Assembly (NCBI GenBank): GCA_958510875.1
Contig: OY294067.1
Span: forward strand, 143,506,046 to 143,570,045
Reading direction: 5' to 3'
Origin: Endomychus coccineus
Taxonomy: Eukaryota; Arthropoda; Insecta; Coleoptera; Endomychidae
DNA length: 64,000 nucleotides
Part shown: in pieces, positions 48,552 through 59,277 of the stretch
Layout: each line of letters opens with the position of its first letter
Numbering within the stretch: the first letter of the stretch is position 1
Made by a program: the position numbers and the translations under genes
Notes under the pieces: model-generated
What the model was told of the DNA's origin: nothing
Seen by the model: only the letters and a program-made list of their open reading frames with translations
The model's database searches: none

Positions 48552-48805
48552 TTTCTATTACGGGGAGGGGGTAGGTCGGATCAACTTGAAATTTGGACTG
48601 GAAGTTCCGTGGACATTGACAATGAGAGGGTATCACTTTTGTTTAATTTCCGAAACAATCAGAGATATTAATTTTTTGTTGCTAAACTACCCTTAAAAAT
48701 GTAGAAAAAGGTTGTTGTTGGTACCCTAAAGAAACTTTTCTACCGGGTCGCTATGCATCGTAAAATTTTCGCCAACCATTTGCCAGATTTACTCCACTAA
48801 TTAGG
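48552..48805. repeat. Dispersed repeat, copy 2
   Basis: Starts TCTATTACGGGGAGGGGG like 16384-16715 and shares its later blocks (TTGAAATTTGGACTG, CTACCGGGTCGCT..GCATCGTAA, CCAACCATTTGCCAGA). Same orientation, so two copies are about 32 kb apart. Confidence 0.6.
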
Positions 48806-48945
48806 AGATATAGAATTGAATTTCTGGATTATGAAGATAACTTGGATAATTTAACATAGGATTATAAAGAAACAGTGAACCATAGGCGGGATATGGACCC
48901 ACATTACTGGATGTCTATTCCAGGGTGCTTAACAATCACTTTGAT

Positions 48946-49637
48946 TTCGTCAGATTTTTATATTTTCATAAATGTAAACCTCTGGAGGGATAGTAGATCA
49001 TTGATGAACACAATGCTTCTCAATGCTCTACCATATATCAACTATTCATGCACATTCATCTGAAGTTAAGTCATTTTGTAGTAAGGATTGTAGGTCAGAA
49101 TATTACTATGGTTGGCAATTCCTCGGCAGTGCTTATTCAATGACACCATCACTTTCTCATATAATCGAATAGAACTGATTGAGAAATGTTCTGGTTTGAG
49201 TATAAACAAGATTAAAGTATCTTTGCCAAAATGGTAAACACCCTGGACTGGACATCTTCATAATCCGATGTTGAATTATCTAAGTCATCTTCATAATTCA
49301 GAAGATTTAATTCTATATCTCTCAATGTACCTACACGAAATTGTGGCCAATTAGGCGAAGAAACTTCAAACTTGTTTATACTTGAATCATGATATTTGTC
49401 AGTTAGTTCTATTGGGATATATAAGAACCAGGATGCTGTCATTGAATGAGTACTGTCGAGTAATTGCCAACCATAGTGATACTCTAACCTACGAACCTTA
49501 CTTCAAAACGACTGAGCTTCAGATGAATGCGCGTGAATAGTCAGTCTATGGTAGATAATCGAATCGCATGGTGTTCATCAATGATCTACTATCCTTTCAG
49601 AGGCTTATATTTACGAAAGTATAAAAATCTGATGAAA
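48946..49637. repeat. Imperfect foldback (inverted repeat arms ~200 bp)
   Basis: Left arm 48946-49142 and right arm 49437-49637 are inverted copies, roughly 80% identical by eye, including TGGTTGGCAATT / AATTGCCAACCA and GATAGTAGATCATTGATGAACAC. The ~295 base centre has a minus-strand open frame (49212-49442) with no recognisable motif. Could be a non-autonomous foldback transposon or an inverted duplication. Confidence 0.65.
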
Positions 49638-49639
49638 CC

Positions 49640-51000
49640 ATAGTGCTACGCTAGCATTGTCAAAGAAGAAACATTCATCTCATTGATGATGGTAGCGTAG
49701 CTGGCAAAATGTGCATAAGTTAAAAAAAATACACAGTGGAAAAAGATGTTGTTGGTGCTACAATAAGTTTAACATATTCAATTCTACAATTTATATTGAC
49801 GCTGTTTCCTTACTTTTCGCCGGATGAAAACCTGACTAAGAAGTCTGAGGCCTTTGCATTAGGATTCAAACGATGATGACCGAGCAAAGACGTCACTTAT
49901 CATTCCATTGATTGCGAGATAAAATATCGGAAGAGATAACTATAGCATGTATTTGATTCATATTAGTAGTATACATTGAGGAAATGCTTAGATTAACTAT
50001 AAGTTTCATGGCACATATATATTCCCTCATCCATATTCATTCATCCATGCAGCTGTTTGAATGTTCGAATATCTCCTATTCCACATAGAGTATCATCGAG
50101 GCTATACCCGTCTACGATGTGAGGAAAAATATCCTGTTCTTGTCCTGAATGTTCACCAGGACAGCTGTTGGTTCTTCACACCAAATTCTAAATCATTCGT
50201 ACAACCCTTAATGATAGTGCAATGAAAAAAGGGAGGTTTTAGGGAGATCCGAGAAACTTCCCATATCCAGTTTGACGTCAGATTTTGATGATTTTATAGC
50301 ACAGTTTTTTTCCGAACGATCAATTACTAAAATAGCCTTATTATTGATAGCTATATGATCAAGCTTAACACGCTTATCATTCCATTCGCAAGTGATTTCT
50401 GGAATTTGTAGTACATTTGGTACTCTTCCACACATTGTTGATGAAATTCAATTCCATTCTTTCATATGAAAAGCACTCTGAATTCAAGTTCCACATTCAG
50501 CAATTTTATATTATCGATATGTGTACTTTGTGTAGCAGATTATTTTTCCGATTTGGAAAACTAGAATCACAGAAGTGTATCTGCTGCTTTCCGAATTAGT
50601 CGATGTTCTAACTGCCTAAATGTCCTGAGTGCCTGCTTCAACGAATTTTTGTCCAGATCCCATCTGCGGGAATCATTTGGTAATACATGTCGCTCTTTTA
50701 ACGCTATCGTCTTTACTTCTATTTTCGCCGTTTTCTTATCCACTGTACTATAATTATAACATTCGTTATTCATTCGGGATCTAATCAATCGAGTTCATGT
50801 TCACCACTCGAGACTTTGTTATAGTCGATGAATATGACCAGAAAAAAATTCTGCTCGATTCAATAATTGATTCCATTATTGTAGACTGATATCATTCCAT
50901 CTGTACACAACCATCGGGAAATAGCTGGATGCATAGATTCATCTTCGGCTTCTATGTTGGATAAGCTATACTGGTGATTACAATACAAGGATCAAGTAAT
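49640..51000. other. No assignable gene; coding-like minus-strand patches
   Basis: Minus-strand frames at 50208-50435 and 50567-50788 look more protein-like than random (few low-complexity residues, mixed charge), but I recognise neither and they lack clear splice sites. Confidence 0.3.
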
Positions 51001-51276
51001 CTATTTATCCTTTCCCCGTTCAATCCATAACTTATGTATTAGAAGAGGGATCGCTTGTTGTACTGATTCTGTCCCAATGAACAACACGTATTGTTGATTA
51101 GTTGATATCTCAATTTCATCGCTGTTCCTGGAAAATTTGTATAAATAGTAAGTGTGAATGTAGTTTTCCTGATATGGATACCCAGAGACTTTAATAAATT
51201 GATATTCTCCAATGATAGAGCCGCGGCAGCAGCCTTCTCCTTTGAATTCGTTATAGGTAATGATTAATGATGATTA
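51001..51276 (-). CDS. Possible coding exon, unidentified
   Basis: A minus-strand frame without ATG, open for about 91 codons and ending in TAG at 51001-51003. It encodes segments such as GEYQFIKVSGYPYQENYIHT and QQYVLFIGTESVQQAIPLL, with aromatic-rich, balanced composition that suggests a real folded protein. Neighbouring frames at 51456-51665 could be another exon of the same gene. I do not recognise the family, and the splice boundaries are not convincing, so it could also be an old retroelement or host pseudogene. Confidence 0.3.
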
Positions 51277-51899
51277 TTTGGATATCACTTATAGTTGAAA
51301 TCCAATCTTGTTGATTATTAGCTGGTAACTGAGATGTTTGGGTTCTACATCGATGGAAAAACCTGAGGATTCCTGAGGTGGAAACTCATATATCCTATGT
51401 TCTAAGTTACCTCCCACAGTTAAGTTACACACCACTCTGACAGTTTAAATATTAATCATATTCGTAGACCCGATTCCAGTTCCTTTTCGCCAAATCCTGA
51501 TAATTTGCTCATATCATCATTCAGAATAAAATTCACTTCAAATTCATGCTTCAGCTCTGAATGTAGAGGGTTTTTAGATTTTACAGAGGATATCCTTTCA
51601 TGGTTTCCTTGCTTCACTCCTAGCCCACACACTACATTTTGTATGGAGTCTGCGATGTCTGTCAACTAGTAGGACTCTACCCTCTGACTTATGTTATAAA
51701 ATTTGTAATGGCGTTCTCGAAAATTCGGGATACTAGTGTATATATGTGAACAAAATAACAGTAGAATAATATGATTAATCCAGTTATACCGATGAATGAA
51801 ATTCGTCTGATTAGCCGAAGCTTCTAATGACAACATGCTTTTATAATGATAAATGTAATTCACATTCTTCCTTCGTAATACCTTCCTAGTCGAGTGCAA
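51277..51899. other. No gene assigned
   Basis: Flank of the Polinton-like element. It includes the minus-strand frame 51456-51665 noted as a possible exon and a Lys/His/Ile-rich frame at 51666-51899 without motifs. Confidence 0.35.
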
Positions 51900-51984
51900 C
51901 AGTAGATACAGTGGACTACCTTTGGGACATGAAGTGTGACGTCACTTCCGGTCTGTGCTCCGATTATCAGGTCTCCACTTCCGG

Positions 51985-52190
51985 TCTGCGCTGGCGATGT
52001 ATGTTATCGGGTAGATAACGTTATCGGCTAGATAGCGTTATCAGTGACTCGGTCTGGCATCCAGTGTGTGTAATTAGTGTTATCGGGTAGATAGCGTTAT
52101 CAGTGATTGTGAGTCACCCATGCTGGCGATGTGTGTAATTAGTGTTATCGGGTAGATAACGTTATCGGCTAGATAGCGTGATTGCGAGTT
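51985..52190. repeat. Terminal-region short repeats with palindromic TTATC motifs
   Basis: The motif GTTATCGGGTAGATAAC (itself palindromic) and its variants GTTATCGGCTAGATAGC occur about five times, interspersed with GTGTGTAATTAGTG and GTTATCAGTGA pieces. Short subterminal tandem repeats are usual in Polinton terminal inverted repeats. Without the right end the inverted repeat cannot be confirmed. Confidence 0.7.
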
Positions 52191-52199
52191 TGGTCTACG

Positions 52200-52207
52200 T
52201 ATAAATA
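52200..52207 (+). promoter_or_regulatory. Candidate TATA box of the left gene module
   Basis: TATAAATA in a CTACGTATAAATAGAAATG context, just inside the repeat-rich terminus and upstream of the plus-strand OB-like and polymerase genes. Distance to the first ORF (about 1 kb) would require a long, probably spliced leader. Confidence 0.5.
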
Positions 52208-52591
52208 GAAATGCTTAGTTTGAAATATTAATCTTATCAATGAGGTCATCAACAAGTCGTAACTTGTGTGTGGTAGATAATAGAGCCATTGTATTCAATT
52301 TTAAACGGAAACAGATAACACTTTGTTTTGCAACCAACTGATTGGTTGATATTTTATCTACGAGAAATGCTTTGTTTGAAATATTAATCTTATCAACAAC
52401 AAAATGAAAACGTAAGCTGTTTCTTGTGCTGATATTGATAACTCAGCAAATTATCGTGGGAATGTGTCACGTAGGCAACTGTAGGAATCGCGCGCAGCGT
52501 AGATAGGAAGGTGGAAATGGTATTGTCTCGAATATAATTTAATCATTACACATTTGATTCTCTAACGTGCAACTCGTGTTTTTGTGTGGTG

Positions 52592-53177
52592 CAATTTGAG
52601 GTAAGTCTATATTATTATTTGATTGAGAAGACTCTCATTTCAAGTTGATATATTCCAAATGAATATGATTCGTATGATAATAAAATCGATTTAGGGAACT
52701 TTTATTTCAAATTGTCAACAAGCTAGCTCTCCACTTAAATTCACACACCGATTATTACATTTACTTACTATTGTACACTCAGATTCACACCGATTATTAC
52801 CACTATTGTTTTCTTGACCGATGTTTTGGAGATATACCGAATTCTATTGAGTAATATTTATCCTTGTTCAATTTGTGGTAAGTCTATATTATTATTTGAT
52901 TGAGAAAACTCTCATTTCAAGTTGATATATTTCAAATTAACTTCAAATGAATATGATTCGTATGATAATAAACTCGATTTAGGGAACTTTTATTTCAAAT
53001 TGGTTCATTTCAAATCAACTTCATGTCAACAAGCTAGCTCACCACTTAAATTCACACCGATTATTACATTTACTTACTATTGTACACTCAGATTCACACC
53101 GATTATTACCACTATTGTTCTCTCGATCGATGTTTTGAAAATATACCGAATTCTTTTGAGTAATATTCATCCTTGTT
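52592..53177 (+). repeat. Duplicated leader segment (277 and ~309 bp) with splice donors
   Basis: Two direct copies, 52592-52868 and 52869-53177, nearly identical except for ~30 bp of small insertions in the second. Each starts CAATTTG(A/T)G and has GGTAAGTCTATATT, a perfect splice-donor consensus, at 52601 and 52876. A pyrimidine-rich acceptor TTCTCTATTACAG ends at 53234. This could give a spliced early leader. Confidence 0.75.
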
Positions 53178-53195
53178 ATAGATATTCATATCATA

Positions 53196-53501
53196 ATGAG
53201 CATGGAAGCATTAAACTCGTGTTCTCTATTACAGAGATTTCCTACGAAAAAAGTTAACCAGCTCGAAGAAGGTAAAGTTTATAAGATAACTAATGCGAAA
53301 ATTGTCAACACCCGGTTTGGAGAATCTGTGCTAGCAGAGATTGACGATTTTGGTGTTTTCCTCCCAAAACGTTTAACACCACTACTCAAACCTCTGTTGG
53401 ATCGCATCAATGAAAAACAATGCATAGGACTGATTTATAGAGGAGAGGAACATTTTGGGAAATCGAATCCAGCAGCAAAAATCGAGTTCCGAGAGATTTA
53501 G
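53196..53501 (+). CDS. Small conserved Polinton protein, OB-fold-like
   Basis: 101 residues. I do not know a proven function. The segment VNQLEEGKVYKITNAKIVNT followed by RFGESVLAEIDDFGVFLPKR looks like the first strands of an OB-fold, with alternating hydrophobic residues and a conserved Gly, as in single-stranded DNA-binding proteins. Proteins of this size and pattern occur in insect genomes next to Polinton-type polymerases. Its place directly before the polymerase suggests a replication role, perhaps ssDNA binding (inference). A possible splice acceptor at 53234 lies inside codon 13, so an mRNA spliced from the leader could start differently. Intact. Confidence 0.6.
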   Translation: MSMEALNSCSLLQRFPTKKVNQLEEGKVYKITNAKIVNTRFGESVLAEIDDFGVFLPKRLTPLLKPLLDRINEKQCIGLIYRGEEHFGKSNPAAKIEFREI

Positions 53502-53561
53502 GGGGCGTTCGCAGACTTCAAAGTGGTGCGTGTAAAGTAAGATTTTTGTTCTATCATTATC

Positions 53562-56500
53562 ATGGACTCTATTTCAAAGATTAGCACCGAAATTGTTAAA
53601 ATCATCGATCAGGCTCAAAAAGATTTGTATAAGTCAAAATTCCCCCCTCAGGAAACAACGAAATGGATAGATTTTTGTACGAAATATATCCGTACGTTCT
53701 CGAGACATTTGATGAAAGATGATTTGAATTTAGCTAATAAGAATCAACTTCATACAAATATCGGTCATATAAAGCGTTTCAAAATTTTTTTACAAATTAG
53801 AGATAAACCATCTATATCAAATAAGAATCGCAGTGATAGAATCAGATGGGAGGATGGACAGTCTGCTTTTAAATGTAGAATAAGAACTGGATTGATTATC
53901 AATATTTGGCATTTAGACCCAATTAATTTTTTATATGATGCTTTTCATCTTTTCAATACTAGAATCTCCAAAATCCTTCATGAATATAATTTTATTGAAG
54001 TTAATTCAACATTTTGTGGCGAGTACATTAAAGGGAACGTTAACGATGAACTTATTCAGACAGATTTTAAATATTTTCATACACGATCAATAGGAATAGA
54101 TAATACAACGAATTTATTAGAATGGTATAAAGATAATATTATTGAGAAACTTTCTACAAAATTGGAAGAATTCCAAGAGAAAGATTCAAATTGGAGTCTC
54201 AGAAATATAGTAAGTCTGCAAATAAATATCAATAAACATGAGGTAATTAATTCGGGATCTTCCTATATAGTTCTTCCTAAAGAAATTGCAAATAAACATG
54301 CTGTTATCAATGTTAAAAATTATGATGAGTATTGTTTCGCTTGGGCAGTAACAGCTGGATTGCATCCTGCTATTAACACAAATTCAAGTCGAACATCTTC
54401 ATATCCTCATTTTAGTACTGTTTTAAATATACAAAATTTAACTTCCCCGATGCCTATTTCACAAATCCATTTATTCGAGAAGCTGAATAATATAAGCATT
54501 CACGTTTTTGTGTTAGAATTATGCGATAAAACAGATGGTGCTGCTGATAAGGAAAAATTAAAGGTTCTCCCCGCATATCTATCAAAAAATAAACTAGAAA
54601 CGCACTTTAATTTGTTGTTGATTCAGGATAAATATTATCGCGATGTAGAATCTTCAGATACATCGAATTTTGTTAATCCGATAGTTAAATTCCATTATTG
54701 CTTGATTAAAAATTTAGCTCGACTTATTAATTCGCAAATTACTACTAAGAATGAAACTTATTTATGTGAACGGTGTTTGAATAATTTCAAGAGCGAGATA
54801 AAATACAAGACTCATATCGAAGATTGTGGTAAGATGAATACATGTAAAATAAAATTCCCTAAAGAAGATCATTTAGTTTTCAAGAATCATTCAAATAAAA
54901 TTCCAATGCCATTTGTGATTTATTTCGATTTTGAGGCTCTATTGCTACCAATCCAAAATTGTTCTCCATCAAATTCAGCTTCATACACCAACCGAAAACA
55001 ATTACATGAAGCTTACAGTGTAGGCTATTATCTGAAATGTTATTTCGATGATTCCATTTCGAAATATGATAGTTATAGAGGTTCAGAACCAGCCGAATGG
55101 TTAACCGAACAATTAGACAAAATTAGTATATTCATAGAGAAGAAATTGAAGTGTAACATACCTATGAGTTTGAGTGCGGTTGATTTATCATCCATAATGG
55201 GGGAAACTAAATGTCATATTTGTGAAAAATGTTTTACCGATGGGGACATACGTGTAAGAGACCACTGTCATTTCACTGGGGTTTTTCGCGGCTTAGCACA
55301 CCAACATTGTAATTTACAATATAAACATAAATTTATAGTGCCTGTTTTAGCTCATAATCTATCTGGATATGATATGTTCCTATTGATACGAGATTTAGCT
55401 AAAGCGAACAAACAGAACATTCAAGTACTCCCAATCAATAAAGAAAAATATATAAGTTTTACTAGAGGTTCCTTCTCTTCCTCAGTTAAATTCCGTTTTA
55501 TCGATTCATGTAGATTTTTAAATACATCACTAGATGAGTTGGTGTCCTTTTTGAATGTCGATCAAATGAAAATTTTGAAGCGTGAATATAATCATATGAC
55601 AAACGATCAGTTCAAATTATTAACCCGTAAGGGGGTTTTTCCATATGAATATTTAGATAGTTGGAATAAATTGAGCGAACCAAATTTACCACCAATCGAA
55701 AATTTTTATAATAAATTGGAAGATGAATCAATAAGTGAAGGAGACTATGAACATGCTCAAAACGTTTGGCAAACATTTAATTGTAGTAATTTAGGTGAAT
55801 ATTCCGATTTATACTTGAAAACAGATGTTTTGCTATTGGCAGATGTTTTTGAAAATTTCAGAGCCAAATGTTTAGAGATATATAAACTTGATCCTACGTA
55901 TAATTTCACTTTACCGGGCTTCTCATGGGAGTATATGTTGAAATATACAAATATTTCTCTTCAGTTTCTAAAAGATATAGATATGATTATGTTTATAGAA
56001 AGGGGGATACGAGGAGGTGTTAGTCAATGTAGCAATAGATTCGCGGCTGCTAATAATAAGTATATGAAAGATTATAATTCACAAGAGGAAAGTAGCTATC
56101 TCATGTATTTTGATGTTTGTAATTTATATGGGTGGGCTATGGCGCAATATTTACCTTATGGTAACTTTGTATGGTACGATGATCTTAACATCGATGTGAG
56201 AGACATTTCGGATGAAAGTCCTGTTGGATATATTCTAGGAGTAGATCTAGAATACCCTCAGAAATAACATGACACCCACAAAGACTTACCGCTATGTCCA
56301 TTGCACTCTACACCTCCCAATGCTAAACAAGCAAAATTACTATCGACGTTATACAATAAATCTAAATATATAATTCATTATTGGAATTTGAAACAATGTT
56401 TAGCGTTGAGGATGGTGTTGAAGAAGGTACATAGAATCCTTAAGTTCAGCCAATCCAATTGGTTGAAAGCTTATATCGATTTAAATACACGATTACGTGC

Positions 56501-57335
56501 AGCTGCAAAGAATAAATTCGAGGAGGCTCTTTTCAAACTCATTATAAATGCAATATTTGGGAAATCGATGGAGAACGTACGTAAACATCGGAGCGTTAAA
56601 TTAGTTAATAAATGGTATGGACCATTTGGAGCGCGATACTATATTTCGCAACCGAATTTCAATAGTAGTAAGATTTTTGATGAAAATTTGATGGCAATCG
56701 AGCAAAACAATCTCGAAATATTATTTAATAAACCAATTTATATAGGAATGGCTATTTTAGATATTTCAAAAACTTGTGTGTTTGATTTTCATTATAACTT
56801 TATGCTGAAAATATATAAAGATCCCGAAGCGATAAGGCTGTGTTATACAGATACTGATAGTTTGATCTATCATATAATAACAGACGATGATATTTATGAG
56901 ACCATTATGAAGAAAAACGTTCAAAAATTTGACACTAGCGATTACGCATTAGATAATATTTTTGAAATTCCACCTATAAACAAGAAAGTGGTCGGATTAA
57001 TGAAGGACGAGAACAAAGGACATATAATGACAAAGTTCATCGGTTTACGCTCTAAAATGTACAGTTATAAGGTGGAAGGGGAAGAACCCGTTAAAAAAGC
57101 TAAAGGCATTAGAGATTCGGTTTTGAAATATTCTATAACTTTTGAGGATTATGTTAAATGTCTTGAAGAAGAAATCGAGATATATAGAGTCCAAAAATCT
57201 ATCAGATCTTTTAACTTTAACCTCTACACTATAGAACAAAATAAAATTGCCCTCAGCCCTTTTGACAACAAGAGGTTCCTGATAAAGAATAGAACAAACA
57301 CCTTACCTTATGGGCAACATTCACTATTATCTTGA
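53562..57335 (+). pseudogene. polB: Protein-primed family B DNA polymerase with one internal stop
   Basis: Replicates the linear element genome from a terminal protein. About 1256 codons, in the usual range for Polinton PolB. Long N-terminal region; exonuclease motif I YFDFEALLLP (about residue 455); then a zinc motif CHICEKC..DHCHFTG..CN (about 551-585) resembling endonuclease VII; ExoII-type HNLSGYD; ExoIII YLKTDVLLLAD (about 750); polymerase motif A FDVCNLYGWAM (about 848); motif B NAIFGKSMEN (about 995); and motif C YTDTDS (about 1096). A single in-frame TAA at 56265-56267, between motifs A and B, splits it into two frames of 901 and 344 codons that lie in the same phase. Everything else is open. 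As read it cannot make full-length polymerase. Confidence 0.92.
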
Positions 57336-57622
57336 TGTTCGTTTCGACATGTTAATTTTGTTATTTGTATTGTATTTGTATTCATATATTTTAATAAAAA
57401 ATCTTTATCTGATGTATGTGTTAATTTTAATATTTGTATTGTATTTATATTCATTTGTCATAATAAAAAATCTTTCTATGATGTATGTGTTAATTTTAAT
57501 ATTTGTATTGATATGCTAATTGTAATTGTATTCATATGTTACATACTTGTTTTAGTAAAAACTTTCTATGATGTGTGTTTTTTAATAAAGAAACAAAAAC
57601 TGTTGATCATATTTTATTGTTC
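57336..57622. repeat. Convergent 3' ends with ~75 bp tandem repeats and poly(A) signals
   Basis: Between the converging PolB and minus-strand genes. Three diverged tandem copies of a unit with AATAAAAAATCTTTCTATGATGTATG occupy about 57350-57560. AATAAA for the plus strand lies near 57583, and the reverse complement (TTTATT at about 57611) serves the minus-strand gene. The hydrophobic frame over the repeats is an artefact of AT-rich repeats. Confidence 0.7.
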
Positions 57623-58285
57623 TTAATCATACAAAACCTTATTCTTATAGTAAAATAACATTTCTTTAAGTGTATTGGTCAATAAACATTTTGGCGATGA
57701 AATATTAATAAAACAATATAAGAGTTCTAATGCACTGGCATGATTCCTCATGCTTTTTATCACATCAATAACATTGTGATAGTATGAAGAGAAATCAAAT
57801 TGTTCGAGAAAAGACACTCGATGTGATAACACTCCATCGTTGATATTACTAATTTCTCGAACATCTTCCTCACACAACCAAAAATGAATACCATGCTTCG
57901 TAACTTGAAGTACTTTTTCATTATTGTCCCACACAAGTTGAACTATTTGGCAATATTCATCGGATGCTATGGGGGCAGGATCGAAATCTGTTTGTAAACT
58001 TGAGAAGAAATCTCTGATTTCAGTTCGAAGAATTTCGATGAAGTCATACCATTCCAGCAGTCCAAAGGTGAGTTTACAATTTTGCGAAGAATGGATAAGT
58101 GATATTGTTGGTGCGAATATTCGCATAGGACTCAATCCACACTTTATTTCATAACCCCCCTCCAATGGGTATGTTGTATTCAACAATAGAAATTTTCCAT
58201 CCCGAATTAACATTTCAAACTCTTCAAACATTCGATCTAACTCGGAACTATCTTCGGATGTACCACCACTATCTTGGTACGACAT
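57623..58285 (-). CDS. Unidentified Polinton protein, 220 aa
   Basis: Intact frame with an acidic N-terminus (Ser/Glu/Asp), a basic segment RDGKFLLLN, and aromatic-rich central and C-terminal parts (LLEWYDFIEIL, FSSYYHNVIDVI). No membrane segment, zinc motif or nuclease signature seen. It lies downstream of the integrase on the same strand, separated by about 70 bases. Composition and intactness suggest a real protein. It may be a regulator or a virion-associated protein, but nothing in the sequence shows which. Confidence 0.65.
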   Translation of the reverse strand: MSYQDSGGTSEDSSELDRMFEEFEMLIRDGKFLLLNTTYPLEGGYEIKCGLSPMRIFAPTISLIHSSQNCKLTFGLLEWYDFIEILRTEIRDFFSSLQTDFDPAPIASDEYCQIVQLVWDNNEKVLQVTKHGIHFWLCEEDVREISNINDGVLSHRVSFLEQFDFSSYYHNVIDVIKSMRNHASALELLYCFINISSPKCLLTNTLKEMLFYYKNKVLYD

Positions 58286-58355
58286 TTTACTACAACTGAA
58301 CTGATTGTTAGATTTTCTCTAACTACAGCCTGGAGATCACACACGCACGCGCAGA

Positions 58356-59267
58356 TCATATAATATCACTTCTAGCAATCCAACTTTTCTCCTTTATTCC
58401 CAACCATTTGACGTACATTTTATCATCTTTTTTCCGAAGCACTTTCTCAATCAAAAAGACATCAGGTTGTTTGGTCTTCTGCAATCCTTCCTCGTAGAAA
58501 CAACCGCTGATTGGGGAGTTCTTCATATCCTCGAGTAGATACGTGACTGGGTTAGTGATTTTAACTTTTATAATTTTAAAGAGCTCCGATGACCAATTAG
58601 GCGTATATGATTTTTCGAAAATATGTTTGGTATTGCTTATACGTACCACATCACCCACGTTGAATTTATGTGGTAAAGCCAACTTGAGGAGTGAGTAGCA
58701 TCGCTTCAATATCACGCTCTCATTTTGTTTTGTCACCTTGAATGGAGCCATATTTATAGTTCTATGTTTACGTTTATTATATTTTTCAGTGATTTCTTGA
58801 AGTATATCAATCCATCTATATTTTCCTTTCAAACTAAATTGTTTGTAGAGCGCTTCTTTCAAGGGTCGAATAACACGTTCAGCAATGGCGGCTTTCTTCA
58901 CACTATACGTATTATAATGGTTGATTTTGTGTTTTCTCATCAGCTCATCAAAATGCTTATTAAAGAATCCTTTACCTTGATCGCTTCGCAGATTCCTAGG
59001 TTTACGTCCTCCTCCCTCAGTCAATATAGAATTAACTGCTTTCCGAACCTCGTCGGCTGATTTCGTTTTCAATGGACGAGTCCACACGAATTTCGAGAAG
59101 CAATCGATCATCACCAAAATATACTTGAATCTTCGATTTTCACGAGTATAATTACCCATTTCGGCTAGATCCATCTGCCACAAGTCATCCAGTCCCTTCA
59201 AAATTGTACGACGACGTTTGAAATTTTTTCGGGCTGGCTTATGAATCTCATCGACAACTTGTTGCAT
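58356..59267 (-). CDS. int: Polinton integrase with chromodomain
   Basis: Retroviral-type integrase that inserts the element DNA into the host genome. The 303-residue frame has the catalytic core with D33 (LWQMDLAEM), D96 (LRSDQGKGF) and E130 (KAAIAERV), i.e. a D,D(33)E triad, and the conserved YILVMIDCFSKF strand. A basic N-terminus (KNFKRRR) replaces the HHCC finger. The C-terminal part has an SH3-like KFNVGDVVRIS segment, and residues about 270-303 form a chromodomain-like end (IEKVLRKKDDKMYVKWLG then W), which could steer integration to modified histones. Intact, about 10 bases from the upstream gene. It should be functional as far as the triad shows. Confidence 0.9.
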   Translation of the reverse strand: MQQVVDEIHKPARKNFKRRRTILKGLDDLWQMDLAEMGNYTRENRRFKYILVMIDCFSKFVWTRPLKTKSADEVRKAVNSILTEGGGRKPRNLRSDQGKGFFNKHFDELMRKHKINHYNTYSVKKAAIAERVIRPLKEALYKQFSLKGKYRWIDILQEITEKYNKRKHRTINMAPFKVTKQNESVILKRCYSLLKLALPHKFNVGDVVRISNTKHIFEKSYTPNWSSELFKIIKVKITNPVTYLLEDMKNSPISGCFYEEGLQKTKQPDVFLIEKVLRKKDDKMYVKWLGIKEKSWIARSDII

Positions 59268-59277
59268 CGTTTTTCAA

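Noticed and set aside
57310..57519. Hydrophobic 69-codon ORF after PolB, membrane-protein-like
   Set aside because: It lies in ~75 bp AT-rich tandem repeats in the 3' UTR. The periodic sequence explains the hydrophobic pattern.
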